A DNA stretch of 64,000 nt from Pseudomonadota bacterium (GTDB lineage Bacteria > Pseudomonadota > Gammaproteobacteria > Steroidobacterales > Steroidobacteraceae). The first letter of the stretch is position 1. The number at the start of each line of letters is the position of its first letter. The notes under the pieces were generated by a model. That model searched no databases. It saw only the letters and a list, made by a program, of their open reading frames with translations, and was not told where the DNA came from. Where the stretch lies: the NCBI GenBank assembly GCA_018240525.1, contig JAFEFN010000003.1:1-64000 (forward strand), given 5' to 3'. The translations under genes were made by a program, and so were the position numbers. Below, piece after piece: positions 1 to 8,337 of the stretch.

Positions 1-17
1 GCGCGCCCCCGCTACCA
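1..17 (+). tRNA. Possible 3' end of a tRNA gene cut by the window edge
   Basis: The window opens with a C-rich stretch ending GCTACCA at 11-17, followed by ATTTTTG. A 3' acceptor strand CCCCGCT plus discriminator A plus encoded CCA is what a tRNA with a 5' acceptor AGCGGGG would end with. The rest of the gene would lie left of the window, so neither cloverleaf nor anticodon can be checked. The same 13 bases recur at 812-824. A chance match is possible. Confidence 0.35.
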
Positions 18-341
18 ATTTTTGAACACCCTGCCGCACTCGCGGGAACCTCAACAGAGCGTTCCGATTCAACGCTGCGGGCACCACCGCAGCCCGAGCG
101 AGCATTTTGGCCCACAAGCATGGGCAGCTATCACGGCATCCTGGGGTTCAAAGCGTTCTCTGATGAGCGAGCAGTCTACGCACATCAGGATCGCGAAACG
201 GCTGTTGAAGTCTCCGGGCACTCCACTTGGAAGCGCAGATCATTGGCTAGGATTGCGCCCGCCCATTGCGGGTAATCGGGTCCCGGTACCAATTTGACCT
301 ACCGGCAAGCGTCCAGCGGCGCGACGCCAACGTTGAGAAAG
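18..341. other. Intergenic region with no recognisable gene
   Basis: Open frames exist here but none has family-like sequence, a signal peptide or a convincing ribosome binding site. The string GGTACCAATTTG near 288 partly echoes GCTACCAATTTTTG at 11-24, which may be another degraded copy of the left-edge sequence. I see no other structure. Confidence 0.4.
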
Positions 342-752
342 TCAGTCGATCGTCTTCGAGGCGACGTTGGATAAAACACCTTGCGTACCGTCGATTGTGT
401 ACGCAGCTACCGCGAAGTACCAAGTTCCGGGGGCAAGATTCGTGATGCGATAAGTCGTCTGAGTCGGATCTGGCAGCTGGACCCTTGTTTCCATGGCACT
501 CGCAGACGTCCCGTAGGAGATCTCGTAACCTGCGAGGTCCGTTAGTACCGCGCCATTGGTATCCTGAGTCACCGGCGTCCAGTTGAGCGTCGCACTATCG
601 GTGAAGGTCTGAACTTGATTTGGCGAGGACGTGCCACTGGATCCCTGCACGCTCACCGTTGCGGAGCCACACGCCACGACAATTAGCGCGAGCGCTACCC
701 CAAGCGCGACGGGCCATACGCGGCGAAGAAAAACGAAGATCGACTGAGGCAT
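342..752 (-). CDS. Small lipoprotein with a fibronectin type III-like domain
   Basis: This encodes 136 aa if translation starts at the ATG at 752, just before a hydrophobic signal segment ending in a lipobox (LIVVAC, acylated Cys near residue 28). A longer upstream frame lacks signal character. The remainder reads as one FN3-like beta-sandwich: LNWTPVTQDTNG, then GYEISYGTS, then ITNLAPGTWYFAVAAYT, the usual spacing of FN3 strands. Such domains usually mediate carbohydrate or protein contacts at the cell surface. It has no coupled neighbour. The FN3 reading comes from pattern only and the ligand is unknown. Confidence 0.65.
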   Translation of the reverse strand: MPQSIFVFLRRVWPVALGVALALIVVACGSATVSVQGSSGTSSPNQVQTFTDSATLNWTPVTQDTNGAVLTDLAGYEISYGTSASAMETRVQLPDPTQTTYRITNLAPGTWYFAVAAYTIDGTQGVLSNVASKTID

Positions 753-811
753 GAGCATATACCCGCTATGCTGGCCCGTTCTTCGGCAGGTGCGTGCCGT
801 GCTCAATCCCT

Positions 812-824
812 CCCCCGCTACCAA
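812..824 (+). repeat. Second copy of the tRNA-3'-end-like sequence (possible att repeat)
   Basis: Thirteen bases, CCCCCGCTACCAA, match positions 6-18 exactly and in the same orientation. The preceding GTGCTCAATCCC resembles a degraded T-arm (consensus GGTTCAAATCCC). Direct repeats of tRNA 3' ends typically flank DNA integrated by tyrosine recombinases, and tRNA decay or chance are alternatives. No integrase gene is visible in the window. Confidence 0.35.
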
Positions 825-861
825 AGTTGTCTGTGATGCAGGATTCGCTCCTGCAGTACGT

Positions 862-889
862 AAAAAGGCTGCCTCAGTGCGGCCTTTTT
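862..889. terminator. Bidirectional intrinsic terminator
   Basis: AAAAAGGC (862-869) pairs with GCCTTTTT (882-889) around a 12-nt loop, giving an A-tract/T-tract hairpin usable from both strands. It lies downstream of the PEP-CTERM gene on the minus strand and just after the tRNA-3'-end-like repeat on the plus strand. A second perfect hairpin (GCAGGA/TCCTGC, 838-854) sits beside it. Confidence 0.6.
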
Positions 890-917
890 TGCGTTGAGAA
901 CCGCGCTTCCTTCGCAT

Positions 918-1649
918 TCACCTCGACGCGGATTTGACATCCTGGGAACTGCCGTAATGCCCGACTGTGCCAGAAGCGAAGCACCCCCTGGGCGTGGCTG
1001 ATGTCGATGCGGCAATCGTGAGTGGGAACCAGTTTCTGCGTCGCCTCATAAAGCCCACACCCGCAAGACCAAGTGTGAGCAGTGAAAGCATCGCGGGTTC
1101 GGGGACGCTCGTCGGCGCGGCTGGGGCAAAAAGGGCAGCCTCGAAGAGACTGGCAGGGCCACCCGGCTCATTGGAATAGAAACCGAAGTCATCGGCGGAG
1201 TTGACCGGAAATTGAGAAAAAGGTCCAAACCACCGGGCTTGAGAACAAGGGGGCTCGGCGGGGGAGGGATTAAACTCGTGGAAACACCCGGCGGCGTTAT
1301 TTAACCCGAACGTGTTATCCACCGCTAGGAATATACCCGCGCCCGCCGGAACAGGTACGTCCGCGAACGCCGTTACCCCCAGGGAAGTGAGCGCGGCAGC
1401 TAGCGAAGTAGTAGCGTCAAAGCTAATCTGAGAGTTGTATGCGAATTGCGTGTAGAGGGGCGAATTAAACGTCGTGGTGCTGAACGTCACGTTGTAGGTT
1501 GTCCCATCGACAACTACCCCGTCGACTCCAGTCGGGTCAGTGGTGGTACCGAGTAAGGTCGGGTCGGCCATTGCGAAGCTGCTTACGGCAATGAGCGCAA
1601 AGGCCAGCAACGGGGAAATCCGCCCTTTCACGTATGTACGTGAGCGCAT
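918..1649 (-). CDS. PEP-CTERM sorting domain protein
   Basis: This 243-aa protein has a Sec signal peptide (about residues 1-28, ending SSFAMA), a Ser/Thr/Asn-rich secreted body with two Cys (122 and 135), and a C-terminal sorting signal: VPEPAML at 182-188, a hydrophobic helix, then RRRR at 202-205. In this family exosortase recognises the PEP-helix-Arg signal at the inner membrane, and the proteins are often linked to exopolysaccharide. Oddly, the frame runs 38 residues past the Arg cluster, while the family normally stops within a few residues. No exosortase gene lies in the window. The body has no recognised domain. Confidence 0.8.
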   Translation of the reverse strand: MRSRTYVKGRISPLLAFALIAVSSFAMADPTLLGTTTDPTGVDGVVVDGTTYNVTFSTTTFNSPLYTQFAYNSQISFDATTSLAAALTSLGVTAFADVPVPAGAGIFLAVDNTFGLNNAAGCFHEFNPSPAEPPCSQARWFGPFSQFPVNSADDFGFYSNEPGGPASLFEAALFAPAAPTSVPEPAMLSLLTLGLAGVGFMRRRRNWFPLTIAASTSATPRGCFASGTVGHYGSSQDVKSASR

Positions 1650-2549
1650 AGAACCTCCTAGACCCTGACGAGAAGGCCAGCACGGTTCCGTCTGGAGAGA
1701 CTAGCGTACGCCCGTGTGAAATCACTGTCAGGCTCAGTCTGGACCGACGCGGTGGCAGACGCGTCAGTGGCCGCGGCCTTACCCGAGTGGAACGGCCTGA
1801 CCTGGCCAAGCCGTTCCTTGCGACCATGAGGCCGCCATCGGTTATATGACGAAGCCCCGGCAATTCTAACGGGGATCTCCCGGCCGGGGCTCCGAACGGT
1901 TTGCTTTTGACGCTCCCCCGGGTCTAGGAGACGCGAGTCTCGCAGGCGACCGTCCGCATCCATTGAGACCAGAATCAACGTACTGCCGGGAAGTCACGCT
2001 TGCCATCACGTAGTCTACCTATAGGTATTTCGTAATTTGCGACAGCGACCTCCCTCGTGCGGGTCACTGTCCCTGCGTTGCACCCCGCCACATTCAGCCG
2101 GAGGCCCTTGCAAGGATTGCATGCCGATCAGTAACGCTCACCCTCCATTGGCGACGCGAATGCGATGCTAAAACTGCGGAGAGAACGTCGCCGTGATGGT
2201 CGCCGCCGTAGCGAAGCCGCGGACGCTGAAGGGGCTGATCGCGCCTGCTGCGACGCGGCAACCGAGTCGCGCTTGGAAATAGCTCTCAAATCCTCCCCGC
2301 CACCGATTTGCCGTCCCGTTTCTTACTGGCTTTGCGCTCCGAGCGAGAATTCCGCTGCGAATGGATACCTGCAATTCGAGCACGTGAAATTCCAACTTCC
2401 TTGAAGTGGACTGACCCACCGCGCTGTCTCGTCACGCCGCGCTTTAAGCAGGGCCGCGCCCACACTAGTTTGGAAAGCACGGACATCGTGATAATGTCCT
2501 CTCGCGAATGCTTGTACCTCTAAGCAACACCAGGAGGATCACGGGCAAC
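1650..2549. other. Long intergenic region
   Basis: About 900 bases separate the divergent PEP-CTERM and ferric-reductase-like genes. Short open frames on both strands show no family resemblance. The only clear structure is a 12-bp perfect palindrome at 2016-2027. The region is long enough to hold decayed genes, but none was recognised. Confidence 0.4.
2016..2027. promoter_or_regulatory. 12-bp perfect palindrome, possible operator
   Basis: TACCTATAGGTA reads identically on both strands and sits in AT-rich DNA about 370 bases upstream of the PEP-CTERM start and about 520 upstream of the ferric-reductase-like gene. The form suits a dimeric regulator. No further copy was noticed, and the regulator is unknown. 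Confidence 0.3.
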
Positions 2550-3155
2550 ATGACGGCTTCTATAAAAGCTTGGCAACTTTTCTGGCTGTTGGCGGCAGTA
2601 ATAAGCATAGCGATTTGTCTCGGTCTCCCTTTCGCGGATTTTCATGCCTTCCGCGGCACTGAGTTCATCGTTCTGTACTCGGTATTCTGTGCATTGCCGC
2701 TTCTTTTGGTCGCCTTCACGGCATCCTCACTGGTAGTGCTTTGGCCTTCCCGCACCGCGCGCTGGGTTCTCGTGAATCGCAGGTACATCGGCCTTGCCTT
2801 TGCTTTCGCAATGGTCTGGCACTTCGTGTTCGTGGGCTATTTCATGGCTTCGTTTGGTAACCGAGTGCGTTGGTTTGATCTCACCCTGGATATAGTGGGT
2901 GCTTGTTTTCTGCTCGCTATGACTCTGACCTCCTTTCGAACGTTCTCCCGGCATCTAAGTAGCTCGACGTGGTGCCGGCTGCACAAGACTGGGATCTATA
3001 CTCTTTGGCTCCTTCCAACGTACTTCTTTCTGGACGACTACCTGGAAACGCTACAGCCATATTGGCTCGCGTTATTCGCCGTGTTTCTTGCCGCGGGCAC
3101 GCTGCGCTTCCTGGCATGGAAGCGCAGGCCCGTGGTGCTGCGCAGCGCGGCGTAG
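2550..3155 (+). CDS. Ferric-reductase-like (MsrQ-type) integral membrane protein
   Basis: The 201-aa protein has about six hydrophobic helices. RRYIGLAFAFAMVWHFVFVG and CRLHKTGIYTLWLLPTYF resemble the haem-b-binding helices of the ferric reductase-like transmembrane domain (MsrQ/YedZ group), which carry His ligands in the positions seen here (WHF and LHK). The predicted role is electron transfer across the inner membrane through b haems. The ATG at 2550 was chosen because AGGAGG lies at 2532-2537; an ATG at 2508 would add 14 unlikely residues. No MsrP-like or flavin partner is adjacent, so the electron acceptor is unknown. Confidence 0.6.
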   Translation: MTASIKAWQLFWLLAAVISIAICLGLPFADFHAFRGTEFIVLYSVFCALPLLLVAFTASSLVVLWPSRTARWVLVNRRYIGLAFAFAMVWHFVFVGYFMASFGNRVRWFDLTLDIVGACFLLAMTLTSFRTFSRHLSSSTWCRLHKTGIYTLWLLPTYFFLDDYLETLQPYWLALFAVFLAAGTLRFLAWKRRPVVLRSAA

Positions 3156-3226
3156 AGCCGCGCCGGCCATCTCGAACGTCCCCTGTCGGGCATTGACCGA
3201 CGGCGGCTTGCGAGATCACGACCGCC

Positions 3227-4267
3227 TCAAGAGCGAAAAAACTCGCGAAGGGCGCGTATTGTCTCAACTGGCTTCTCCTCCGGGATGAAATGTCCACAGT
3301 CAATCGAGTAGCCGGTTGGCGATGCGATAAGGTCCTTCCAGGTTTCGAGAGGTTTAAAGACGGAACCGACCGCCCCACGGCTTCCCCAAAGGATCATGGT
3401 CGGGCAGTCGACCTTGCGACCTGCAGCAACATCCGCCCGGTCCTGCGCCAAGTCGACAGCGAATCCGGCACGATAATCCTCACAGCTAGCATGTATCCCT
3501 TCCGCCGTCCCGAAGGTACGCAGGTATTCTCTGACGTTAACCCCAGGCGGCAAGAAATTCTCAAGCCAGAAAGTGGGGTCACTTGCGATCATATGCTCGG
3601 GCAGTGGCCGAGCATGGACGAGGAAGTACCAATGAAAATAGCGACGCGCCATTTCGGTGCCGCCGTCGTCATAGACTGCTCGGGTGGAGACAATGTCGAG
3701 GAGCACCAGTCGCCTCACGGCACCCGGGTGGTCAAGAGCAAGCCGGTACGCGACGCGTCCGCCACGGTCGTGCCCCGCAAGCAGGAAGGTTCGGTGGCCG
3801 AGCGCAGCCATGACCTCAACCATGTCGGTCGCCATCGCGCGCTTGGAGTAATTCGAGTGGTCGGGTGAGCCCTCCGGCTTGCTGCTGTCACCATAGCCCC
3901 GAAGGTCTGCACACACCACTGCATACTCTTCCGCAAGCGCCGGCGCGACGTCGCGCCACATGCGGTGGCTTTCTGGGTACCCGTGGAGTAACAGCAGCGG
4001 GACTCCCTTGCCTCGAGTCGCGATATTAATGGTCGCGCCACTCGTGGTGATCCGCCGATAATCGAATCCCGCCAAGGGGGCGCCATCGCCATCTTTTGGT
4101 GTCAGTCCGCCTACCTCGGCGTTTGCACCTTCGCTCAACGGCAATGGATTATCAGCGTTGGCGCATGGCGCCCAGGTTGCTAGCGCAGCGGCGGTGGCGC
4201 CCAACAGGACACTTCTGCGCTCGACGCGGAGATTCCCTGGCGCGACTTTGGCTATCGTCTTTTTCAC
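3227..4267 (-). CDS. Tat-exported alpha/beta hydrolase, haloacetate dehalogenase-like
   Basis: This 346-aa protein has a twin-arginine leader (RVERRSVLLGATAAALA) and probable cleavage near CANA. The catalytic domain matches the fluoroacetate/haloacetate dehalogenase branch: oxyanion motif LLHGYPES (93-100), nucleophile Asp167 in GHDRGGR with Arg168 and Arg171, acid Asp191, halide-pocket His212-Trp213 and base His326 in CGHFIPE. Known relatives displace halide from haloacetates through an Asp ester, and epoxide hydrolases share the fold. A periplasmic location is unusual, since characterised enzymes are cytoplasmic. The actual substrate is not shown by sequence. Confidence 0.75.
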   Translation of the reverse strand: MKKTIAKVAPGNLRVERRSVLLGATAAALATWAPCANADNPLPLSEGANAEVGGLTPKDGDGAPLAGFDYRRITTSGATINIATRGKGVPLLLLHGYPESHRMWRDVAPALAEEYAVVCADLRGYGDSSKPEGSPDHSNYSKRAMATDMVEVMAALGHRTFLLAGHDRGGRVAYRLALDHPGAVRRLVLLDIVSTRAVYDDGGTEMARRYFHWYFLVHARPLPEHMIASDPTFWLENFLPPGVNVREYLRTFGTAEGIHASCEDYRAGFAVDLAQDRADVAAGRKVDCPTMILWGSRGAVGSVFKPLETWKDLIASPTGYSIDCGHFIPEEKPVETIRALREFFRS

Positions 4268-4553
4268 AGTTGAAACTCACTTGTGGGGTTTGGTTGAATT
4301 GGCGCGGAAAGCTTCGCGTAAGAAGCTGACACATGTCATCTTGTGACTTAGAGCGAATCAACGATGCGCTCCTCTTCCACAGGCTGTCAAACACTGATCC
4401 GCTTGTTTCCTCAGCATGAGCTTCATACCCAGATGAAGCACTCCTTCTTCCGCTCACGCTCTTTGATTGCGAGGTTCACCCGCTACTTATGCAGGCCACT
4501 GTCGAAAGTATGGTGTGGCTGTCCGCGTCCGTAGGTGTACTGAGCGCACACCG

Positions 4554-4721
4554 TCAGAAGCGCAGGCCCATCTGAGTCGGAATGAATGCGTTGTTTTGGT
4601 CGTACGGGGGTCGGCGCATGTAGCGTTCCTCAATGAACAACCTGACCGGATCATTCAATGCCCACTCCATTCCGAACCCTGCGTTCCAGGACTCCGTACA
4701 CTCCGAAGTCGTCTGCGAGAC
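4554..4721 (-). pseudogene. C-terminal remnant of an outer-membrane beta-barrel protein
   Basis: On the minus strand the frame ending at TGA 4554-4556 reads GFGMEWALNDPVRLFIEERY, then about 18 more residues ending QMGLRF. It has alternating hydrophobic strands and the terminal aromatic typical of barrel proteins. There is no start codon or signal sequence in frame. A different frame just upstream (LADDFGVYGVLE) looks like the preceding strand, suggesting a frameshift near 4690. The rest of the gene is absent, so this is probably decayed DNA. Confidence 0.45.
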
Positions 4722-5018
4722 GGTGGATTTGGCGCTCGAGGGTCCGCGGCACCTGGCCCGGCATGATGGGAGCAGACTCTACGCAAGGGAATGGCGGGCA
4801 ACCGATCTTCGCGATCACCCTTAGTACCCAACACACCGGCATCATCGGCTTCACGGAGGGACGACGAACCCTTTGCAAGATGATGCGTTGGGGGATGTGC
4901 ACGTCAACAACCCCTCCTAGTCAACAGTCCGGCTGCCGGGGGACGCCCACCGCGTCGGTCCGGGCTAGTCAGAGCTTTTTCCGACGGACTCTCCGCTGCT
5001 TCTAGGCATCTTCCCACG

Positions 5019-5165
5019 ATGAATCACAAGGCTAGTGTGCTGGCGCTTGCCGCGGTGGCGCTGACTGCGGCGGTCGCGGGACTGCTTCTGCACCAGCGCC
5101 GCACCACAACCTGGCGCAGCCTCCGCGTGGCCGCATGCGCACTTGTACCTATCCTCCTACGGTAG
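5019..5165 (+). CDS. Possible 48-aa membrane microprotein
   Basis: An ATG at 5019 opens a short frame with one hydrophobic helix (LALAAVALTAAVAGLLL) followed by Arg-rich residues, a positive-inside topology. It ends 65 bases before the ABC exporter permease and could be a leader or accessory peptide. No strong ribosome binding site is seen. It may instead be a gene remnant or chance frame. Confidence 0.25.
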   Translation: MNHKASVLALAAVALTAAVAGLLLHQRRTTTWRSLRVAACALVPILLR

Positions 5166-5230
5166 CGGCCTATGGGTCGCCATCGCCCGTACGCGCAGCA
5201 TAGGAGATGCTCCATGGAGTTGTCCTTTGC

Positions 5231-6367
5231 ATGAGCGGAATCCTTCGTATTGCCTTCAAGCTGCTGGTCAATGACCGTGGAAAATTCGCCGCGCTGCTGG
5301 TGGGGATTACCTTTGCCGTGTTGCTCATGGTGATGGTCACGTCGATGTTTGCCGGCGTAATGCGCCGGGCGTCCGCGACGGTGATCAACACCGGATCTGG
5401 AATCTGGGTCATGGATCGCGCCGTGAACACCGTTGCCAACAACATCCCCCTGCCCGATTACGTTCTGGCCGCGGTGCGCAGCATCGAAGGTGTTAAGTAC
5501 GCGGTCCCAATCTTTACCGGCTCGGCCCTGGCGAAACTGCCCAACGGCGACTACCAGGCCGTGTCCATCATCGGTCTGGATGACTCAAGTTTGACCGGGC
5601 GGCCCGAATTGATCGAGGGTCATATCGAGGACATCTACGCCGACAATGCCTTCATTGTGGTCAAGGACAGTGAATACCAGAAGCTGGGCTCGCCCCACGT
5701 CGGTGCAGAATTCGAGGTCAACGATCATCGCGGCGTTATAGTGGGCGTCGGGCGTGTCGCCTCGGCCGGACTGTTCGGCATACCCACGCTGTATACGACC
5801 TATGGACGAGCGGTCCAGGACCTGCCATCCACGCGCTTCACGATGTCGTACGTTCTGGTCGAACCGAAAACGCCCAAGGACATCGCTTCCATCACCTCCC
5901 AAGTGGCCGCCCTTGGGTACCTTGCCCTCACCAAGGATCAGTTCATCCAGCGCACCTCGGCCTTTTACAAGTACCAGACTGGTGTGGGCATCAACATCAT
6001 GCTGATGACAGTGATCAGCTTCATCGTCGGCCTTTCAATCTCCGGCCAGACGTTCTACACGTTCATCCTTGAGAACCTCGACAAGTTCGGCGCGCTGAAA
6101 GCAATCGGTGCCCGCAGCCGCGAACTAATCGCCATGATCCTGTTTCAGGCCGCTTTCACCGGGCTCACCGGCTATGGCCTGGGTGTCGGCCTGTGCTCCC
6201 TGCTCATCGCGGCCGCAAAGATGCGGCTGCCGAGCTACGCAGCCACCGTGACATTCTTCAATCTGGGCGTAGCATTTGTGATGGTGTTGATCATCACGGG
6301 AGTGGCGAGCTACACCGGAATACGCCGCGTCATCCACATCGAGCCGTTCGACGTCTTCAGGAGCTAG
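5231..6367 (+). CDS. DevC-like ABC exporter permease (FtsX/MacB fold)
   Basis: The 378-aa protein has one N-terminal membrane helix (KFAALLVGITFAVLLMVMV), a large periplasmic domain and three C-terminal helices ending in GIRRVIHIEPFDVFRS. That is the topology and signature of DevC/MacB-type permeases. It is the first gene of a permease-ATPase-membrane fusion protein unit in DevCAB style. In cyanobacteria DevBCA exports glycolipids through TolC, and proteobacterial homologues export varied compounds. The ATG at 5231 gives a normal N-terminus. The ATPase start follows two bases after the stop. No TolC gene is nearby. Confidence 0.85.
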   Translation: MSGILRIAFKLLVNDRGKFAALLVGITFAVLLMVMVTSMFAGVMRRASATVINTGSGIWVMDRAVNTVANNIPLPDYVLAAVRSIEGVKYAVPIFTGSALAKLPNGDYQAVSIIGLDDSSLTGRPELIEGHIEDIYADNAFIVVKDSEYQKLGSPHVGAEFEVNDHRGVIVGVGRVASAGLFGIPTLYTTYGRAVQDLPSTRFTMSYVLVEPKTPKDIASITSQVAALGYLALTKDQFIQRTSAFYKYQTGVGINIMLMTVISFIVGLSISGQTFYTFILENLDKFGALKAIGARSRELIAMILFQAAFTGLTGYGLGVGLCSLLIAAAKMRLPSYAATVTFFNLGVAFVMVLIITGVASYTGIRRVIHIEPFDVFRS

Positions 6368-6369
6368 CG

Positions 6370-7068
6370 ATGGGGGTCGCTATTCGGGCCAATTCGGTGA
6401 CCAAGTGGTTCGGCCAGGGCCCGCTGCGCACCTTGGCAGTCCGGGAAGTCAGCTTCGAGGCTCGATTTGGCGAGCTGCTGTACATCGTCGGGCCCTCCGG
6501 CAGCGGCAAGACCACGCTGCTGAGTATCCTGTCGGGAATCCTGCGGCCGGACACCGGCACTGTGGAGCTTGAGGGCCACGACATCTGGAGCCTCGATGCG
6601 GACTCTCTCGCACAGCTGCGCCTACACAAGATCGGCTTCGTCTTTCAGGACTATCACCTGTTCCCGCGTCTCACCACCTTGGAGAACGTCGCCATTCCCT
6701 TGATTCTGCAGCGGGTCCCTTGGCAGGCGGCGCTGCAGCAGGCCGCGAGCCACCTGGAGATCGTCGGATTACGGGACCGCGCTGATCTCCCGCCACTAAA
6801 GTTGAGTGGTGGCGAGCAGCAACGCGTCGCCATTGCCCGCGCCGTGGTCAGCCGCCCCGACCTGCTCATCTTGGATGAGCCAACTGCCTCCCTGGACGGG
6901 GACACTGGCCGCCGTATCATCGAGTTCGTGAAGACCGAGGTGCTAAATGAGCACCGCTGCATCCTGATCGTAACGCACGATTCGCGCATTCTCGAGTACT
7001 CCGACCGCATTTTGCACATGGAGGACGGTCGCGTGCGACAGGTTGAAGATCACCACGCTCATGGATAA
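6370..7068 (+). CDS. DevA-like ABC exporter ATP-binding protein
   Basis: The 232-aa ATPase has Walker A GPSGSGKTT (41-49), Q-loop FVFQDYHLF, signature LSGGEQQRV, Walker B LLILDEPTASLD and a His switch (VTHDSRI). It belongs to the LolD/MacB/DevA branch, which drives periplasm-to-outside export with an FtsX-type permease. It starts two bases after the permease stop and overlaps the adaptor gene by eight bases, so the three genes are surely one transcript. Confidence 0.9.
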   Translation: MGVAIRANSVTKWFGQGPLRTLAVREVSFEARFGELLYIVGPSGSGKTTLLSILSGILRPDTGTVELEGHDIWSLDADSLAQLRLHKIGFVFQDYHLFPRLTTLENVAIPLILQRVPWQAALQQAASHLEIVGLRDRADLPPLKLSGGEQQRVAIARAVVSRPDLLILDEPTASLDGDTGRRIIEFVKTEVLNEHRCILIVTHDSRILEYSDRILHMEDGRVRQVEDHHAHG

Positions 7069-8170
7069 TCGCGTCCTGTTCACTTTGGCAGGGGCCGGCA
7101 TCCTTATCGGGGTCGGCAGCGCCGCCTACTACGGGATCGAGCGGGCGGCACAGCCGCCGGTATTCAATCCGGCCCCCAATCCATATCGGTCCGGCCTGTA
7201 CGCGAACGGCATCGTGCAGAGCGACCAAGCGAACGGCACGGACACTGCGCTTTACCCGGAAGTCGCAGGCACCGTTGTCCGAATCGCCGTGACCGAAGGA
7301 CAAAGTGTCAAGCACGGCGACATCCTGATCATTTTGGACGACAGCGTGCAACGTGCCACTGCGGAACAGTTGGGCGCTCAGGCACAGGCGGCGAAATCAT
7401 CCTTGGCTGCGTTACGCGCACAGCCGCGCCCGGAATCGCTGGCCGTAGTCAGCGCACAGCTGGAAGTGGCCGAAGCAACATACAAGATGAACAAGGACAC
7501 TTTCGACAAGCTGGCCAATATCAACCGGCTCAACCCGGAACTGATCAGTCGCGAGCAGCTGGATACGGCCGCCAATGCGCTGCGCGTCGCGGCTGCCAAT
7601 CTCGGCGTCGCTGGCAAACAGTACAACCTAACCAAAGCCGGAGCGTGGAGCTACGATATCCAGGCCCAGGCGCAGCAGTACAGTGCGCTGGAAAAGGCCT
7701 ACGCTTCGGCACTGGCGCTTCAGCAGAAGTACACGTTGCGTGCTCCGGTGGACGGCACGATCTTGTCCATCCAGACGGCGGTCGGCAGCTATGTGTCCGC
7801 GCAAGGCACATATGACACGGTTTCCGGGGGCAACGTCCCGCTCATCATCATGGGCGGCGGTGCCGGCGACCAACTAACTGTGCGCTGCTATATCGATGAG
7901 ATTCTCATTCATCGCCTTGCCCTGAACTCGAACACCCCGGCGCAACTCTTCATCCGCGGTACGAATACCAGCATCCCACTGCAATTCGTGCGCGTCCAGC
8001 CCTATGTTTCGCCAAAGATCCAGCTTTCGAGTGCACGAACCGAGCGAGTCGATCTGCGCGTACTCCCGGTAATCTTCAGATTGAAAAAGCCGCACGGCGT
8101 GCCGCTGTATCCGGGCCAGTTAGTCGACGTGTATATCGGCGCGCCGGCGAGTGCCGCCGACCAGCACTGA
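7061..8170 (+). CDS. HlyD-family membrane fusion protein (DevB-like)
   Basis: The 369-aa protein has one N-terminal membrane anchor (VLFTLAGAGILIGVGSAAYYG), a biotinyl-lipoyl-like half (VAGTVVRIAVTEGQSVKHGD), a helical hairpin rich in Ala/Gln, then a second lipoyl half (LRAPVDGTILSIQTAVGSYV) and a beta-barrel domain. Such adaptors bridge an inner-membrane ABC exporter and a TolC-type duct. The ATG at 7061, overlapping the ATPase gene by eight bases, is preferred over a TTG at 7043. The exported substrate is unknown. Confidence 0.85.
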   Translation: MDNRVLFTLAGAGILIGVGSAAYYGIERAAQPPVFNPAPNPYRSGLYANGIVQSDQANGTDTALYPEVAGTVVRIAVTEGQSVKHGDILIILDDSVQRATAEQLGAQAQAAKSSLAALRAQPRPESLAVVSAQLEVAEATYKMNKDTFDKLANINRLNPELISREQLDTAANALRVAAANLGVAGKQYNLTKAGAWSYDIQAQAQQYSALEKAYASALALQQKYTLRAPVDGTILSIQTAVGSYVSAQGTYDTVSGGNVPLIIMGGGAGDQLTVRCYIDEILIHRLALNSNTPAQLFIRGTNTSIPLQFVRVQPYVSPKIQLSSARTERVDLRVLPVIFRLKKPHGVPLYPGQLVDVYIGAPASAADQH

Positions 8171-8223
8171 GCGCACCTACCTTGGAACGAAAGGCCTCTT
8201 TGCCAGTGCGCCGCAGAGACACC

Positions 8224-8337
8224 TCATACGGCGGACGGTTTCTGTTTGCGTCGATTCATTAGGCCCACGCCTCCTACGCCCAGTGTGTGTGGTGCAAGTG
8301 TCGCGGGTTCCGGAGCAATCTGCTGGGTCACTTCAGC
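8224..8337 (-). pseudogene. Orphan PEP-CTERM sorting tail
   Basis: The minus-strand frame ending at TGA 8224-8226 reads IAPEPATLAPHTLGVGGVGL, then MNRRKQKPSAV. This is a PEP motif, a moderately hydrophobic stretch and an Arg/Lys cluster, the order of an exosortase sorting signal. The open stretch is only about 37 codons with no start, and it overlaps the end of the cytochrome c gene in another frame. It is probably the last remnant of a deleted PEP-CTERM gene. A His and two Pro in the helix suggest decay. Confidence 0.45.

Noticed and set aside
838..854. GCAGGA/TCCTGC hairpin as a tRNA anticodon or T-arm
   Set aside because: It lies after the CCA-like end, so it cannot belong to the same tRNA, and no other arms surround it.
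2165..2523. Small frames on both strands between 2165 and 2523
   Set aside because: No start context, no family-like composition, and they overlap one another on opposite strands.
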